From positions 83,449 through 147,448 of the forward strand of contig NZ_JONO01000006.1 of NCBI RefSeq assembly GCF_000711895.1: a stretch of 64,000 bases of DNA, read 5' to 3'. Shown here one piece after another: positions 1-9,339 of this stretch. Every line of letters starts with the position of its first letter. The stretch's first letter is position 1. This DNA is from Photorhabdus australis DSM 17609 (GTDB lineage Bacteria > Pseudomonadota > Gammaproteobacteria > Enterobacterales > Enterobacteriaceae). The position numbers and the translations under genes were made by a program. Under the pieces are notes generated by a model that saw only the letters and a program-made list of their open reading frames with translations, was not told the origin of the DNA and made no database searches.

Positions 1-750
1 AGTGACAGCCATTTCTCAACCCCTTTGCCTGCCAGCAGCATACAGCGGCCGGTTGAACCCATCATTGTGCTGGCATCGGTCAACCAGCCCTGGGCATCAT
101 GGGGTGGACGTATACCTGAATCCTATAGCGCATTTTTTGAACGGACGGCTCAGGGTCTGTCCCATCGTAACCGTGCCTTGACCTGGGGCAATATGGCAAC
201 ACTACTAAAAGAGCGCTATATCAGCATCTTCGATGTCAGGTATCCCGGCAATGATGAACTCACCAGGGTGCCAGCATTGGAGCAGCAACAACTAACCGTG
301 ATTCCAGCAAACCGATACAACGATAGCGATGATCCTCTGCGTCCGGTACTGAATCCGGCACGTTTGCAAGAGATGGCTGACTGGCTACAACAGAAAGACT
401 CTCCCTGGGCCGCTATTAAGATTAGAAACCCAGAATACATAGATGTAAAAATCTATTACGAGGTGATTTTTAAACCTGATGTGAACGAAGATTTTGGCTA
501 TCGCCAGCTATGGCAGAAGCTGTGTGGGGAGTATATGCCCTGGAGCGTGGATGAGCAGCGGCCCGTTGTGTTGAATAACAGCATTAATTATTTTCAGTTG
601 TTAGCCACCATTCAACAACAACCACTGGTTGAACGCGTTACTCGTTTGACGCTACAGCGGGATGATTCTTCTGGTGAGAGTGATAACACCGCCTCTGTGG
701 AAGCCAAAGATAATGAGGTGCTTATTTTAGTCTGGGAAGAGGCCCGATAA
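1..750 (+). CDS. pvc11: PVC baseplate protein Pvc11 (baseplate J-like), C-terminal part
   Basis: The reading frame is open at the left edge of the window, so only the last 249 residues are present. The segment FFERTAQGLSHRNRALTW followed by a short alpha/beta stretch resembles the C-terminal part of phage baseplate J/gp6-like proteins, in which an 'RL.HK.RA.T..DYE' helix precedes the last domain. In PVC particles this protein forms the baseplate wedge that joins the sheath to the spike hub. The gene ends 23 bases before the next start, and the order pvc11-12-13-14-15-16 fits all the following genes. The family call rests on context plus this C-terminal motif; the N-terminal domain cannot be seen. 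Confidence 0.75.
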   Translation, partial: SDSHFSTPLPASSIQRPVEPIIVLASVNQPWASWGGRIPESYSAFFERTAQGLSHRNRALTWGNMATLLKERYISIFDVRYPGNDELTRVPALEQQQLTVIPANRYNDSDDPLRPVLNPARLQEMADWLQQKDSPWAAIKIRNPEYIDVKIYYEVIFKPDVNEDFGYRQLWQKLCGEYMPWSVDEQRPVVLNNSINYFQLLATIQQQPLVERVTRLTLQRDDSSGESDNTASVEAKDNEVLILVWEEAR

Positions 751-773
751 CCCGCAATACCGAGGAAATGATT

Positions 774-3700
774 ATGAGTAATCAGGATGCACTGTTTCAT
801 AGCGTTAAAGACGATATTCACTTTGATACCTTGCTGGAACAGGCTCATCAGGTGATTGAAAAACAGGCCGAAAAACTGTGGAGTGATACGGCAGAGCATG
901 ATCCAGGTATCACATTCTTGCAGGGAATCAGTTACGGTGTGTCAGACCTGGCCTACCGACATACACTTCCCCTGAAAGATTTACTGACTCCTGCGTTGAA
1001 TGAGCAGGAGCAGAAAGAGGGAATTTTTCCAGCCGAATTTGGCCCACATAATGCACTGACTTGTGGACCGGTGACAGCCGATGATTATCGCAAGGCATTA
1101 TTGGATCTACACAGTAGCGACTGGACACAGGATGAGGGGGATTTTCTGTTTCGGAGTGTACAACTGGTGCGTGAACCGGAGGAGCATCGTTATACCTATT
1201 GGTATGATGCAACCAGAAGGGAATACAGCTTTGTCAGTAGTGAAGGTGCGAAAGAGTTTACCCTGCGGGGAAATTACTGGCTGTATCTGGAACCTACCCG
1301 CTGGACGCAGAGTAATAAGGAAATAGCTACCGAGCAACTAACAGATTTTTTGACCAAAAATCGTAATATTGGTGAATCTGTCAGCAACATTATCTGGCTA
1401 CAACCGGTTGATATGCCACTGTTGCTGGATGTTGAATTGGATGATGATGTAGGTGTACAGGATATCGCCGGTATTTTTGCAGCGGTATATAGCACCGCAG
1501 AACAGTATCTGATGCCTGGAGCACTGCGTTACAGTACGGAAACATTGCAAAATGCCGGGATGAGCAATGATGAAATCTTCGAAGGACCACGATTGGAACA
1601 TGGCTGGATACCAGAGCTGCCGGCAGCCCGTGATTATACGCAAAGGCTTATTCTCAATCTTAGCCGGTTGGTAAATAGTCTGCTTGAGATTGAGGGTATC
1701 AAACATGTGAATCGCCTTCGTCTGGATGATAGCTTCGATAAAACCCTGATTGAACCGGTTGAGGGGGATACCTGGTCGTGGTCGATCAAGGAGGGGTATT
1801 ATCCACGCCTTTGGGGAGAGGACCCACTCAATCAATTGGCGCAACCAAATGGCCCGCTTAGGGTGATAGCTAAAGGGGGGATTAGCGTCAGTGTGAGTAA
1901 GGAGCAAATCCAGGCCAGTTTACCCAGTCAATCACTGATTCAAAATGAACCGGTAATATTGGCTTATGGCCAGCATCGTGACGTTGGCAGCTATTACCCC
2001 GTTAGTGATACTTTGCCGCCTTGCTATGGGCTACAACATGCTTTGTCTGCAAGTGAACACCTATTGCCACTTCATCAGTTTATGTTGCCATTTGAACAAC
2101 TATTGTCCTGTGGCTGTCAACAGATAGCTATGCTTCCGCGGTTACTGGCTTTTCAGCGCGAAGGCTATGAGGTTTGGGGTACTCAGTGGCCCTTTAAACC
2201 GGGTTCAATTAATGATGACGCTCATCAAGATTATGCATCTCAGTTAAAGGAATTGTTAAAACAGATTGCGCAGGATAGTGATCATGAATTGGATATTGTT
2301 AATTATCTGTTGGGTTATTTTGGTACTCAGCGGGCGCCGCGTACCTTTACGACACTACCCGACGATTTTCGGGTGGTTCAACAGGGTTATCTGGCTCAAC
2401 AACCGACATTGACTTACCACCGATCTAATATTCGTATCGATCAGGTATCGTCGCTACAAAAACGTATTGCTGCTCGCATGGGGTTGGGAGGTGAGTTGTT
2501 TAAACCTCAACCAGACCTAAGCCAACTGCCTTTTTATTTGATTGAACATCGAGCGTTGCTGCCAGTCAAACCCAATAGTGAGTTTGATAAGGAACAGAAA
2601 CCAGACCTAGTGACAACAGAGGGAGACGGCCAATATGTGGTCATTGAGCAGAAGGGTATTGATGGCAAGCTGACACAGGGGCAAGTGATCAATTTAATTC
2701 TCTATGAAGGCGAGCAGGGGGAAACCCAATTTACGATACGTGGTCAGATGGTATTCAAAACCGAGGGGGATAAGTTTTGGCTGGATGTGAGTAATAGTGC
2801 GCAACTGGAACATAATCTGGCGCGGGTAATGGTAGCAGCCGGGGCAAACAAACTCTTCTGGCAGAACAGCCCGGTATGGATGGAAGATATGGGCTATCGT
2901 CTGGCTTATGCGAGTGACCAATCTCAGAATGGTCTCCCATTGCCTGAGAATCAACGGCGCCTGACCCGTACTGTGCAAACGCCATTCCCGCCGATGGTTG
3001 TTGCAGGTAGCGAAATCACCCTGTTAAAACAGGTGGGGGTCGTCAATTTAAAAAAAGCGGAGTCAGAAAAACTTTATGCAAAAGTCGTCAGCTTTGATCG
3101 CATTGAAGGGACCTTAGTTATTGAACGTTTGGGTAATTCCTCTTTGGCTTTTCCTGCACCGGAAGAGGCGTGGCGGTATAGTTGGTATTTTTCGGGGGTG
3201 GAATATGAAAGGACTGACCGCTTTTCATTTGTGATTAGCGTAGTCGTGAACAGTGACCTAATTAAATTGCCCGGTGTTGATCCCTATAAATTGGAAGAAT
3301 GGGTTAAAGAAACGATTCTTACCGAATTTCCAGCTCATATTTCTATGATTATCCATTGGATGGATCGGGACGCTTTTTTAAATTTTTCTAATACCTATCA
3401 GCGTTGGCAAAATAATGGTGCGCCACTGGGGGATGCGGCTTATTCCATTCTGGAAAGTTTGACGTTGGGTAAATTACCATCCGCCTTAAAAGGTATTGGC
3501 ACAATGCGTATTGCCACGGAGCAGCAGCGTATTGAGGTCATTGGTGAGTCTGGAGAAGAATGGAATACTGAGGTCATCATTAGCAATGAATTAATGTATG
3601 TGCCTTATGATAAAGGTATATTACGGGTAGATATTGATCTTAATAAGGAGAATAATGGTGTTACTACTGTCTCAGAATTTCTATATCAGCCCGTAAATAA

Positions 3701-4106
3701 TAAAGGTAAGCTGGTATTTTTAACGGAAGATGATCAAATGGGACCTGAATATGCAGTGATGGAATCAAGTAATGCGTGGTCAGATTATTATGTTAAAGTG
3801 AAGAAAAATAAAAATGGTGTTATTACCGATGAAGTACTGCATCTTAAAGGAAGGAAGAAAGTAGGACTTAATTTGTCATGGAAAGCAATGAATTTATATG
3901 ATCCTCCTGCAGGAAATACCTGGTCATTTTATTATGGATTTGTATTTTCACCAGGTGATAACCCAGATCTTTCTGGCGCATCATTTTATACCGAAGAACC
4001 TCTTGTTTTATCACTAAATTACATATCTGATATTAATGACAGTGAAAAAGGAGAGGTACGTACAAGATTCGGTTTCTATTTCAGCTATGATGGAAATAAA
4101 TTTTAA
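774..4106 (+). CDS. pvc12: PVC baseplate wedge protein Pvc12 (gp7-like)
   Basis: A 1110-residue protein without signal peptide or membrane segments, directly downstream of the Pvc11 frame. Its size, its position and the opening DDIHFDTLLEQAHQVIEKQ match the large second baseplate component of extracellular contractile injection systems. ATG codons lie at 768 and 774. The GAGGA Shine-Dalgarno at 762-766 is only one base from the first but seven from the second, so 774 is chosen. Base composition falls clearly towards AT in the last 500-600 bases, and the C-terminal ~180 residues read like a separate beta-rich domain, possibly a lineage-specific addition that decorates the baseplate. No enzymatic motif was seen. 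The role is inferred from the operon and known PVC architecture. Confidence 0.75.
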   Translation: MSNQDALFHSVKDDIHFDTLLEQAHQVIEKQAEKLWSDTAEHDPGITFLQGISYGVSDLAYRHTLPLKDLLTPALNEQEQKEGIFPAEFGPHNALTCGPVTADDYRKALLDLHSSDWTQDEGDFLFRSVQLVREPEEHRYTYWYDATRREYSFVSSEGAKEFTLRGNYWLYLEPTRWTQSNKEIATEQLTDFLTKNRNIGESVSNIIWLQPVDMPLLLDVELDDDVGVQDIAGIFAAVYSTAEQYLMPGALRYSTETLQNAGMSNDEIFEGPRLEHGWIPELPAARDYTQRLILNLSRLVNSLLEIEGIKHVNRLRLDDSFDKTLIEPVEGDTWSWSIKEGYYPRLWGEDPLNQLAQPNGPLRVIAKGGISVSVSKEQIQASLPSQSLIQNEPVILAYGQHRDVGSYYPVSDTLPPCYGLQHALSASEHLLPLHQFMLPFEQLLSCGCQQIAMLPRLLAFQREGYEVWGTQWPFKPGSINDDAHQDYASQLKELLKQIAQDSDHELDIVNYLLGYFGTQRAPRTFTTLPDDFRVVQQGYLAQQPTLTYHRSNIRIDQVSSLQKRIAARMGLGGELFKPQPDLSQLPFYLIEHRALLPVKPNSEFDKEQKPDLVTTEGDGQYVVIEQKGIDGKLTQGQVINLILYEGEQGETQFTIRGQMVFKTEGDKFWLDVSNSAQLEHNLARVMVAAGANKLFWQNSPVWMEDMGYRLAYASDQSQNGLPLPENQRRLTRTVQTPFPPMVVAGSEITLLKQVGVVNLKKAESEKLYAKVVSFDRIEGTLVIERLGNSSLAFPAPEEAWRYSWYFSGVEYERTDRFSFVISVVVNSDLIKLPGVDPYKLEEWVKETILTEFPAHISMIIHWMDRDAFLNFSNTYQRWQNNGAPLGDAAYSILESLTLGKLPSALKGIGTMRIATEQQRIEVIGESGEEWNTEVIISNELMYVPYDKGILRVDIDLNKENNGVTTVSEFLYQPVNNKGKLVFLTEDDQMGPEYAVMESSNAWSDYYVKVKKNKNGVITDEVLHLKGRKKVGLNLSWKAMNLYDPPAGNTWSFYYGFVFSPGDNPDLSGASFYTEEPLVLSLNYISDINDSEKGEVRTRFGFYFSYDGNKF

Positions 4107-4212
4107 AAGCATAGAATAGATATCTCATTTATCCTAATATCAGAGCATTCAAAAAATGCTATTGTTTGAATATGATTTATTATAATGGCATATATAATAT
4201 AAGGTGATAAAA

Positions 4213-5424
4213 ATGGAAAATAAATACAATCTCTCCAATGCAGAGAATGTCAGAACTAAATCAATTGGTTCTTCGACTGATGATTTAAAAAAACGTTTTA
4301 AAGAAGGAAGTATTCCTCTGCAAACCGATTTTAGTGAATTAATTGATATTGCTGATATTGGGCGTAAAGCTTGTGGTCAGTCACCAGAACAAAATGGCCC
4401 AGGAAAAGGATTGAAACTGGACGATGACGGTACTTTATCTGTAGACATTAGTAATGGTCTGATTAATCAAACTAATGCAATATGTGTTGGTCAAGGTAAT
4501 GGTATTGTTGTTTCTAGTACTAATGTTGCAGTTAAAGCCGGTAATGGAATTAGCGTTGATACTAATGGAGTTGCAGTAAAGGCTTATAATGGAATTAGCG
4601 TTGATAGTGATGGTGTTAGAGTAAAGGCTTATAATGGAATTAGCGTTGATAGTAATGGTGTTGGAGTAAAGGCTTATAATGGAATTGACGTTACTAGTAG
4701 TGGTGTTGCAGTTAAAGTTAGTGCTAATAAGGGACTTAGCGTTGATAGTACGGGTATTGCAGTTAAAGTTAATGCTAGTAAGGGAATTAACGTTGATAGT
4801 AGTGGTGTTGCAGTTAAAGTTAAAGCTAATGGTGGAATTAAAGTAGACGCTAATGGTGTTGCAATTGATCCTAATAATGTACTCCCTAAGGGAGTGATCG
4901 TGATGTTTTCTGGTAGTACTGCACCAACTGGTTGGGCGTTGTGTGATGGTACTAATGGCACACCTAATCTAATTAACAGATTTATATTAAGTGGGACAAT
5001 TTCCGATATTGGAGGGAAAAGTACAAAGACTGCTACAGGACAAAAAGATGCTAAATCTTTTATTGTTGATAGCAAAGTAAACTTAACGACAGCAATTAGT
5101 GTTACGGTAAATAATACTACATTAAACATTGATCAAATACCAAGTCACAAGCATATACAGGGTGGTGGGTTTACTTATAACTCTGGTCTTAGATACAGCG
5201 CAGAGCTTAATAATACTAATCTTTCAAACTATCGTACAATATACAATCAATCGGGGGCAGCATGGACAAAAAGTACCGACCATGATCATTATTGGCCTTA
5301 TACCAGTACAGCTGGCAGCGGAAAAGGTCATAATCATTCCGCATCAGCTACTCTTCCGGCGCATACACATCAAGTCGATGCTATATCACCTTACTATATT
5401 TTGGCATTTATTATGAAATTATAA
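4213..5424 (+). CDS. pvc13: PVC tail fibre Pvc13 with collar domain
   Basis: A 403-residue fibre, the host-recognition part of a PVC. Residues ~1-60 are a probable baseplate anchor. Residues ~95-220 are short tandem repeats of the type NGISVDSNGVxVKAY (15 residues, later 18), typical of a beta-helical fibre shaft. Residues ~221-260 (LPKGVIVMFSG, APTGWALCDG, TPNLINRFI) are a classic phage tail collar domain. The His-rich end with HKH, HDHYW, HNH and HTH motifs resembles metal-knitted fibre tips of T4-like phages. A GTG at 4204 is in frame, but AAGG at 4201-4204 is spaced correctly for ATG 4213. This fibre ends in a collar and tip rather than the adenovirus-knob-like tip described for some PVCs, which suggests a different receptor range. 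Confidence 0.85.
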   Translation: MENKYNLSNAENVRTKSIGSSTDDLKKRFKEGSIPLQTDFSELIDIADIGRKACGQSPEQNGPGKGLKLDDDGTLSVDISNGLINQTNAICVGQGNGIVVSSTNVAVKAGNGISVDTNGVAVKAYNGISVDSDGVRVKAYNGISVDSNGVGVKAYNGIDVTSSGVAVKVSANKGLSVDSTGIAVKVNASKGINVDSSGVAVKVKANGGIKVDANGVAIDPNNVLPKGVIVMFSGSTAPTGWALCDGTNGTPNLINRFILSGTISDIGGKSTKTATGQKDAKSFIVDSKVNLTTAISVTVNNTTLNIDQIPSHKHIQGGGFTYNSGLRYSAELNNTNLSNYRTIYNQSGAAWTKSTDHDHYWPYTSTAGSGKGHNHSASATLPAHTHQVDAISPYYILAFIMKL

Positions 5425-5467
5425 TTTTTTTACCGTGGGCGTTAATATTTTCCGCCCATTGGATTTA

Positions 5468-7048
5468 ATGATAAGTTATGAAGTGAACATTATTGTGGAA
5501 AAAAATCACGAAATTAATTTAAAGAGTGTAATTAATAGATTATCTATATCACTTGATGTTGATGAATGTCATAGCAAAAAAATAATTGAAAAGTGTTCTG
5601 AATTATTTAAATTAAAGTTACACAGTTTAATTAATGAAGAAATTAGGCAATGGTCAACCCATAGTGGAAACTTCTCATTGGATAAAATAGTTTTGGATAT
5701 TGGAGAGATAATCTTTGAAGATTTTGAATATGAATTTATTTATCGATTGACAAGAAGATTAAAAAATGAAGCGAGTAAGTTTAAACCAAATAAAAAACAG
5801 CATCTTGAAAGTGACTTACCTATTCCATGGGAAATTAAACCTATGGGGCCGGTTTTATCAATGGTTCAGTGCGATCTATCTGCAACCAATACCTTATATT
5901 CAGAGCAATTTGTACTAGAGAATGTTGATCATTATTTACAGCATGGTGACTGGAAATCTATTGTCTCATGGCAACAGGTGACAGGTGTTGAAGTTAGACG
6001 CCATTGGTTAATTGAATATGTTAACCACCAGCCACAACAATGGTTGCCTGTGCTAGCTAAACATTGTTTGCAATCGGAGGGAATAGGTCGTCTGATTCAG
6101 ATTAGTCAACCAGAGGTTCTGCGTTTGCTTTGCCAGTTATTTACTGAGAGCACAACCCAAAAACTCTCTGGTTCGGTGTGGCAGGTAACCACAGATATAA
6201 AAGTGACGTCAGAGAGATTGAAGGCAGCGGCTGAATATTATCTTCAACATCAGATGACATATATCAATGCTGCACAACAAGCGAGGACGGAATTACAGGT
6301 TCAAAATGGCCTGACACCAGTAAAGAATACTGCTGAGAATGGCAGCAACTTATTAAAACCAGCGATTGGCGAAGTTAATACGTTGATTGAGATTAATGAT
6401 GCAGAACCGCCGTTTTCACAACCGCCCATGCAGCCTATACAAACGCATCATCAACCAGATCCCAGACAATTACGTTATGGCCTGATTCAGGAGGCTGGAG
6501 AACCAGGACATATACAACCTGATAGTGCTATTCCAGCCCCATCGGCGCAATCGGTTTTATCTGTCAGTAATGCTGGTTGCATGATTTTATGGCCGCTACT
6601 TCCGACATTTTTCAGTGCCCTGGGTTTATTGGATAAAAACCGATTTATCAGCCTTGAGGCGCAAAGAGAGGCCGTCTGTTTACTTGACTGGTTGATTTGG
6701 GCTGAGGATGAAATACCGGTATGGCGACTGACACTGAATAAAATCATTTGTGGTTTACCCATGAATGATAATGGGTTATGGCGAGCACCTGAACCAGAAC
6801 AGCAAACCGTAATTAGCCAATGGCTGGAAAAAATCATTATGCAACTTCCAGCATGGAAAAAAATGGGAGTAAGCGATGTACGTTATTTATTTTTGCAACG
6901 ATCTGGGGAATTAAGTGGGTTAGAGAGTGGCATAAAAATCCATGTTAAACCCGAAATTTATGATGCTCTGTTAACCGATTGGCCGTGGCCAATGAATATG
7001 GCTTGTTTTAGCTGGTTAAATCAACCATTAACTATTACGTGGTTATAA
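5468..7048 (+). CDS. pvc14: PVC tape-measure protein Pvc14
   Basis: A 526-residue protein. Its N-terminus (ISYEVNIIVEKN, then a long charged helical stretch ending in VLDIGEIIFEDFEYEFIYRLTRRL) matches the contractile injection system tape-measure family. These proteins set particle length and occupy the tube lumen before loading. The middle (~residues 270-370) is low-complexity and rich in Gln, Pro and Ala. The C-terminus has a compact helical domain ending in a Trp-rich segment (TDWPWPMNMACFSWLNQPLTITWL, quoted here only as its key Trp pattern W-P-W-P). A GTG at 5435 extends the frame, but ATG 5468 follows a GGAT and matches the usual family N-terminus. The gene lies between the fibre and the ATPase, as in other PVC operons. 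Confidence 0.8.
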   Translation: MISYEVNIIVEKNHEINLKSVINRLSISLDVDECHSKKIIEKCSELFKLKLHSLINEEIRQWSTHSGNFSLDKIVLDIGEIIFEDFEYEFIYRLTRRLKNEASKFKPNKKQHLESDLPIPWEIKPMGPVLSMVQCDLSATNTLYSEQFVLENVDHYLQHGDWKSIVSWQQVTGVEVRRHWLIEYVNHQPQQWLPVLAKHCLQSEGIGRLIQISQPEVLRLLCQLFTESTTQKLSGSVWQVTTDIKVTSERLKAAAEYYLQHQMTYINAAQQARTELQVQNGLTPVKNTAENGSNLLKPAIGEVNTLIEINDAEPPFSQPPMQPIQTHHQPDPRQLRYGLIQEAGEPGHIQPDSAIPAPSAQSVLSVSNAGCMILWPLLPTFFSALGLLDKNRFISLEAQREAVCLLDWLIWAEDEIPVWRLTLNKIICGLPMNDNGLWRAPEPEQQTVISQWLEKIIMQLPAWKKMGVSDVRYLFLQRSGELSGLESGIKIHVKPEIYDALLTDWPWPMNMACFSWLNQPLTITWL

Positions 7049-7084
7049 CCATTGACCACAATAACTTAGTCTGAGTAAAAAAAT

Positions 7085-9181
7085 ATGAATATAGCGCCTG
7101 TTTTTTATGATTTATTTAATCAGGATGACGACCGTAATCTGGCATTTTTATTTAGCGAACTGGAACGAATAGATCTCGCTCTTCAACACCATTTCTATCA
7201 CATAGAAAATCAGCGAAGTGATCTGCTGGATGAGTTTTTGCTCACTGAAGCGGAAGTAGCAGCCAGGCTGGATAAACCACTTGGCAAACCCCATTGGATA
7301 AATGATGACTATCTGGCCATATCGCAAAAAGGCAATGTGAGCCCAATGGCAGCATCCAGATTAACGGATCTGATCGAACGTTTTGAACTGACTGATTTTG
7401 AGCGAGATGTTTTACTATTAGGCTTATTGCCCCATTTTGATAGCCGCTACTATCGTCTGTTTTCGCTTATTCAGGGGGGGCAACAGTGTCGATTACCTTC
7501 TTTTGCTTTGGCATTGGAACTGTTTTGCCACTCAGAGCTGGAGAAACAGGCACAGCAAGCGAGTTTTCTGCATCGGGCGCCTTTGATGAGTTGTCAGCTA
7601 TTATCCATCGATACCAGCCAAAAAACGCCGGCCTGGCTCCAGACTCCTTTTATTACTGACAGCGGGGTATATCACTTTTTACTGGGGCATCACTACATTA
7701 TGCCGGCTTTAGAACATTGTGCTGAGTGGTTAACGCCTGCAGGGATCGACTGTTATCCAGAAGGATTAAAACAAGCATTGGGTAACGTATTGTTATCTGA
7801 CAACGATAATATTCGACCGATTGTCTTATTACGGGGAATTGCCGGCAGTGCCAGAGCCTATACCGTTGCTAATATGATGGCTTCAGAAGGGCGACAAACA
7901 CTGCTGCTGGATATATCCAAACTTGCTGACAGCGATGAGAAAACCATTGTCCTTCAGATAAGGCATATTTTGCGGGAAACCCGCATGCATGGAGCATGTT
8001 TACTATTACGGAATTTGGGCTTATTAGCGGAGCAGAATAAACAACTACTGGACTCCCTGTCAGAGTTATTGAATCAACCTGAATTAAGAGTTGTTTGCCT
8101 GATTGAGCCTTATTCCCCATTGATATGGCTGAAAAAGATACCGGTATTACTGATTGAGATGCCACTTTTAACACCAGCGGAAAAAGCCAGATTATTAATT
8201 GCCAGCTTACCGGATAATTGTTCAGAGAATATTGATGCGATAACTTTAAGCCAGCGTTACACTTTTAACCCAGAAACCCTGCCATTAATTTTGCAAGAGG
8301 CCCGGCTTTATCAACAGCAGCGAGATCCGCTGGATATTTTGCAGCAATGCGATATACGTAAAGCATTAAATTTACGTGCTCAGCAAAATTTCGGTCAATT
8401 AGCTCAGCGGATTATCCCTAAGCGTTCATTAAAGGATTTATTGGTATCTGATGAAATTGCTCAGCAGTTACGAGAAATACTCATCGCAATTAAGTATCGG
8501 GAACAGGTTTTGGCGGGAGGGTTTAAAGATAAAATTGCCTATGGCACTGGTATCAGCGCTCTATTTTATGGTGATTCAGGTACTGGAAAAACCATGGCAG
8601 CAGAAGTAATTGCTGAACACATTGGCGTTGACTTAATAAAAGTTGATTTATCTACTGTAGTGAATAAATACATTGGTGAAACAGAAAAAAACTTATCCCG
8701 TATTTTCGATTTAGCAGAACAGGATGCAGGGGTATTATTCTTTGATGAAGCTGATGCACTGTTTGGTAAACGCAGTGAAACGAAAGATTCCCAGGATAGA
8801 CATGCCAATATTGAAGTCTCTTATTTATTACAGCGTCTGGAGAACTATCCGGGTCTGGTCATTTTATCCACCAACAATCGCGGCCATTTAGACAGCGCAT
8901 TTAATCGCCGTTTTACCTTTATTACCCGCTTTACTTACCCGGATGAAAAAATCCGTAAAAAAATGTGGCAGGAAATTTGGCCAAAAAATATAAAAATATC
9001 GGAAGATATAGATTTGAATAAATTAGCTCAACGAACAAGCGTGACTGGAGCAAATATCCGCAATATTGCTTTGTTGGCTTCATTCTTTGCTTCAGAGAAT
9101 GGTAATGATGCAGTCAGCAATGAAAATATTGAAATCGCACTGAAACGTGAATTAGCTAAAGTCGGGCGATTAACATTTTAA
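7085..9181 (+). CDS. pvc15: PVC AAA+ ATPase Pvc15
   Basis: A 698-residue AAA+ ATPase. Residues 1-~230 are a helical/winged-helix N-terminal region. An inactive-looking AAA-like module follows at ~240-420. The active AAA+ domain has Walker A GDSGTGKT at ~496-503, Walker B VLFFDEADALF at ~549-559, and an arginine-finger segment DSAFNRRF. All catalytic motifs are intact. Pvc15-type ATPases are needed for PVC assembly and for loading or stabilising cargo, but are not part of the mature particle. The gene starts 36 bases after pvc14. An ERIC-derived repeat separates it from pvc16. A vesicle-fusing or ClpA-like AAA protein is excluded by the context. Confidence 0.9.
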   Translation: MNIAPVFYDLFNQDDDRNLAFLFSELERIDLALQHHFYHIENQRSDLLDEFLLTEAEVAARLDKPLGKPHWINDDYLAISQKGNVSPMAASRLTDLIERFELTDFERDVLLLGLLPHFDSRYYRLFSLIQGGQQCRLPSFALALELFCHSELEKQAQQASFLHRAPLMSCQLLSIDTSQKTPAWLQTPFITDSGVYHFLLGHHYIMPALEHCAEWLTPAGIDCYPEGLKQALGNVLLSDNDNIRPIVLLRGIAGSARAYTVANMMASEGRQTLLLDISKLADSDEKTIVLQIRHILRETRMHGACLLLRNLGLLAEQNKQLLDSLSELLNQPELRVVCLIEPYSPLIWLKKIPVLLIEMPLLTPAEKARLLIASLPDNCSENIDAITLSQRYTFNPETLPLILQEARLYQQQRDPLDILQQCDIRKALNLRAQQNFGQLAQRIIPKRSLKDLLVSDEIAQQLREILIAIKYREQVLAGGFKDKIAYGTGISALFYGDSGTGKTMAAEVIAEHIGVDLIKVDLSTVVNKYIGETEKNLSRIFDLAEQDAGVLFFDEADALFGKRSETKDSQDRHANIEVSYLLQRLENYPGLVILSTNNRGHLDSAFNRRFTFITRFTYPDEKIRKKMWQEIWPKNIKISEDIDLNKLAQRTSVTGANIRNIALLASFFASENGNDAVSNENIEIALKRELAKVGRLTF

Positions 9182-9240
9182 AAGTTATAGCAATGAAAGC
9201 ATTGAAATATTAAATAAACTTATTACCAAATAGTTATCAC

Positions 9241-9318
9241 TATACCCAATAGATTTCATATTGCAGCGCGGCGGCAAGTGAAAGCAGCCAACAAAGCAGC
9301 AACTTGAAAAAAGGTATA
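9241..9318. repeat. ERIC element with deleted centre
   Basis: The segment begins TATACCCAATAGATTTCA and ends CAACTTGAAAAAAGGTATA, the two ends of the enterobacterial ERIC palindrome. The central hairpin present in the complete copy at 15139-15267 is missing, leaving 78 of ~127 bases. It sits in the pvc15-pvc16 gap and its right end lies just before the pvc16 ribosome-binding site, so it is transcribed within the operon. Confidence 0.85.
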
Positions 9319-9339
9319 TATAATTTAAGAGAGGCTCTT

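Noticed and set aside
4495..4872. Regular short repeats suggesting a CRISPR array
   Set aside because: The repeats keep the reading frame of the tail fibre, have no unique spacers, and encode a known fibre-shaft pattern.
4674..5129. Minus-strand frame of ~150 codons
   Set aside because: It is the shadow of the fibre repeats; its composition (Leu/Thr/Pro repeats) mirrors the plus-strand gene and it has no ribosome site.
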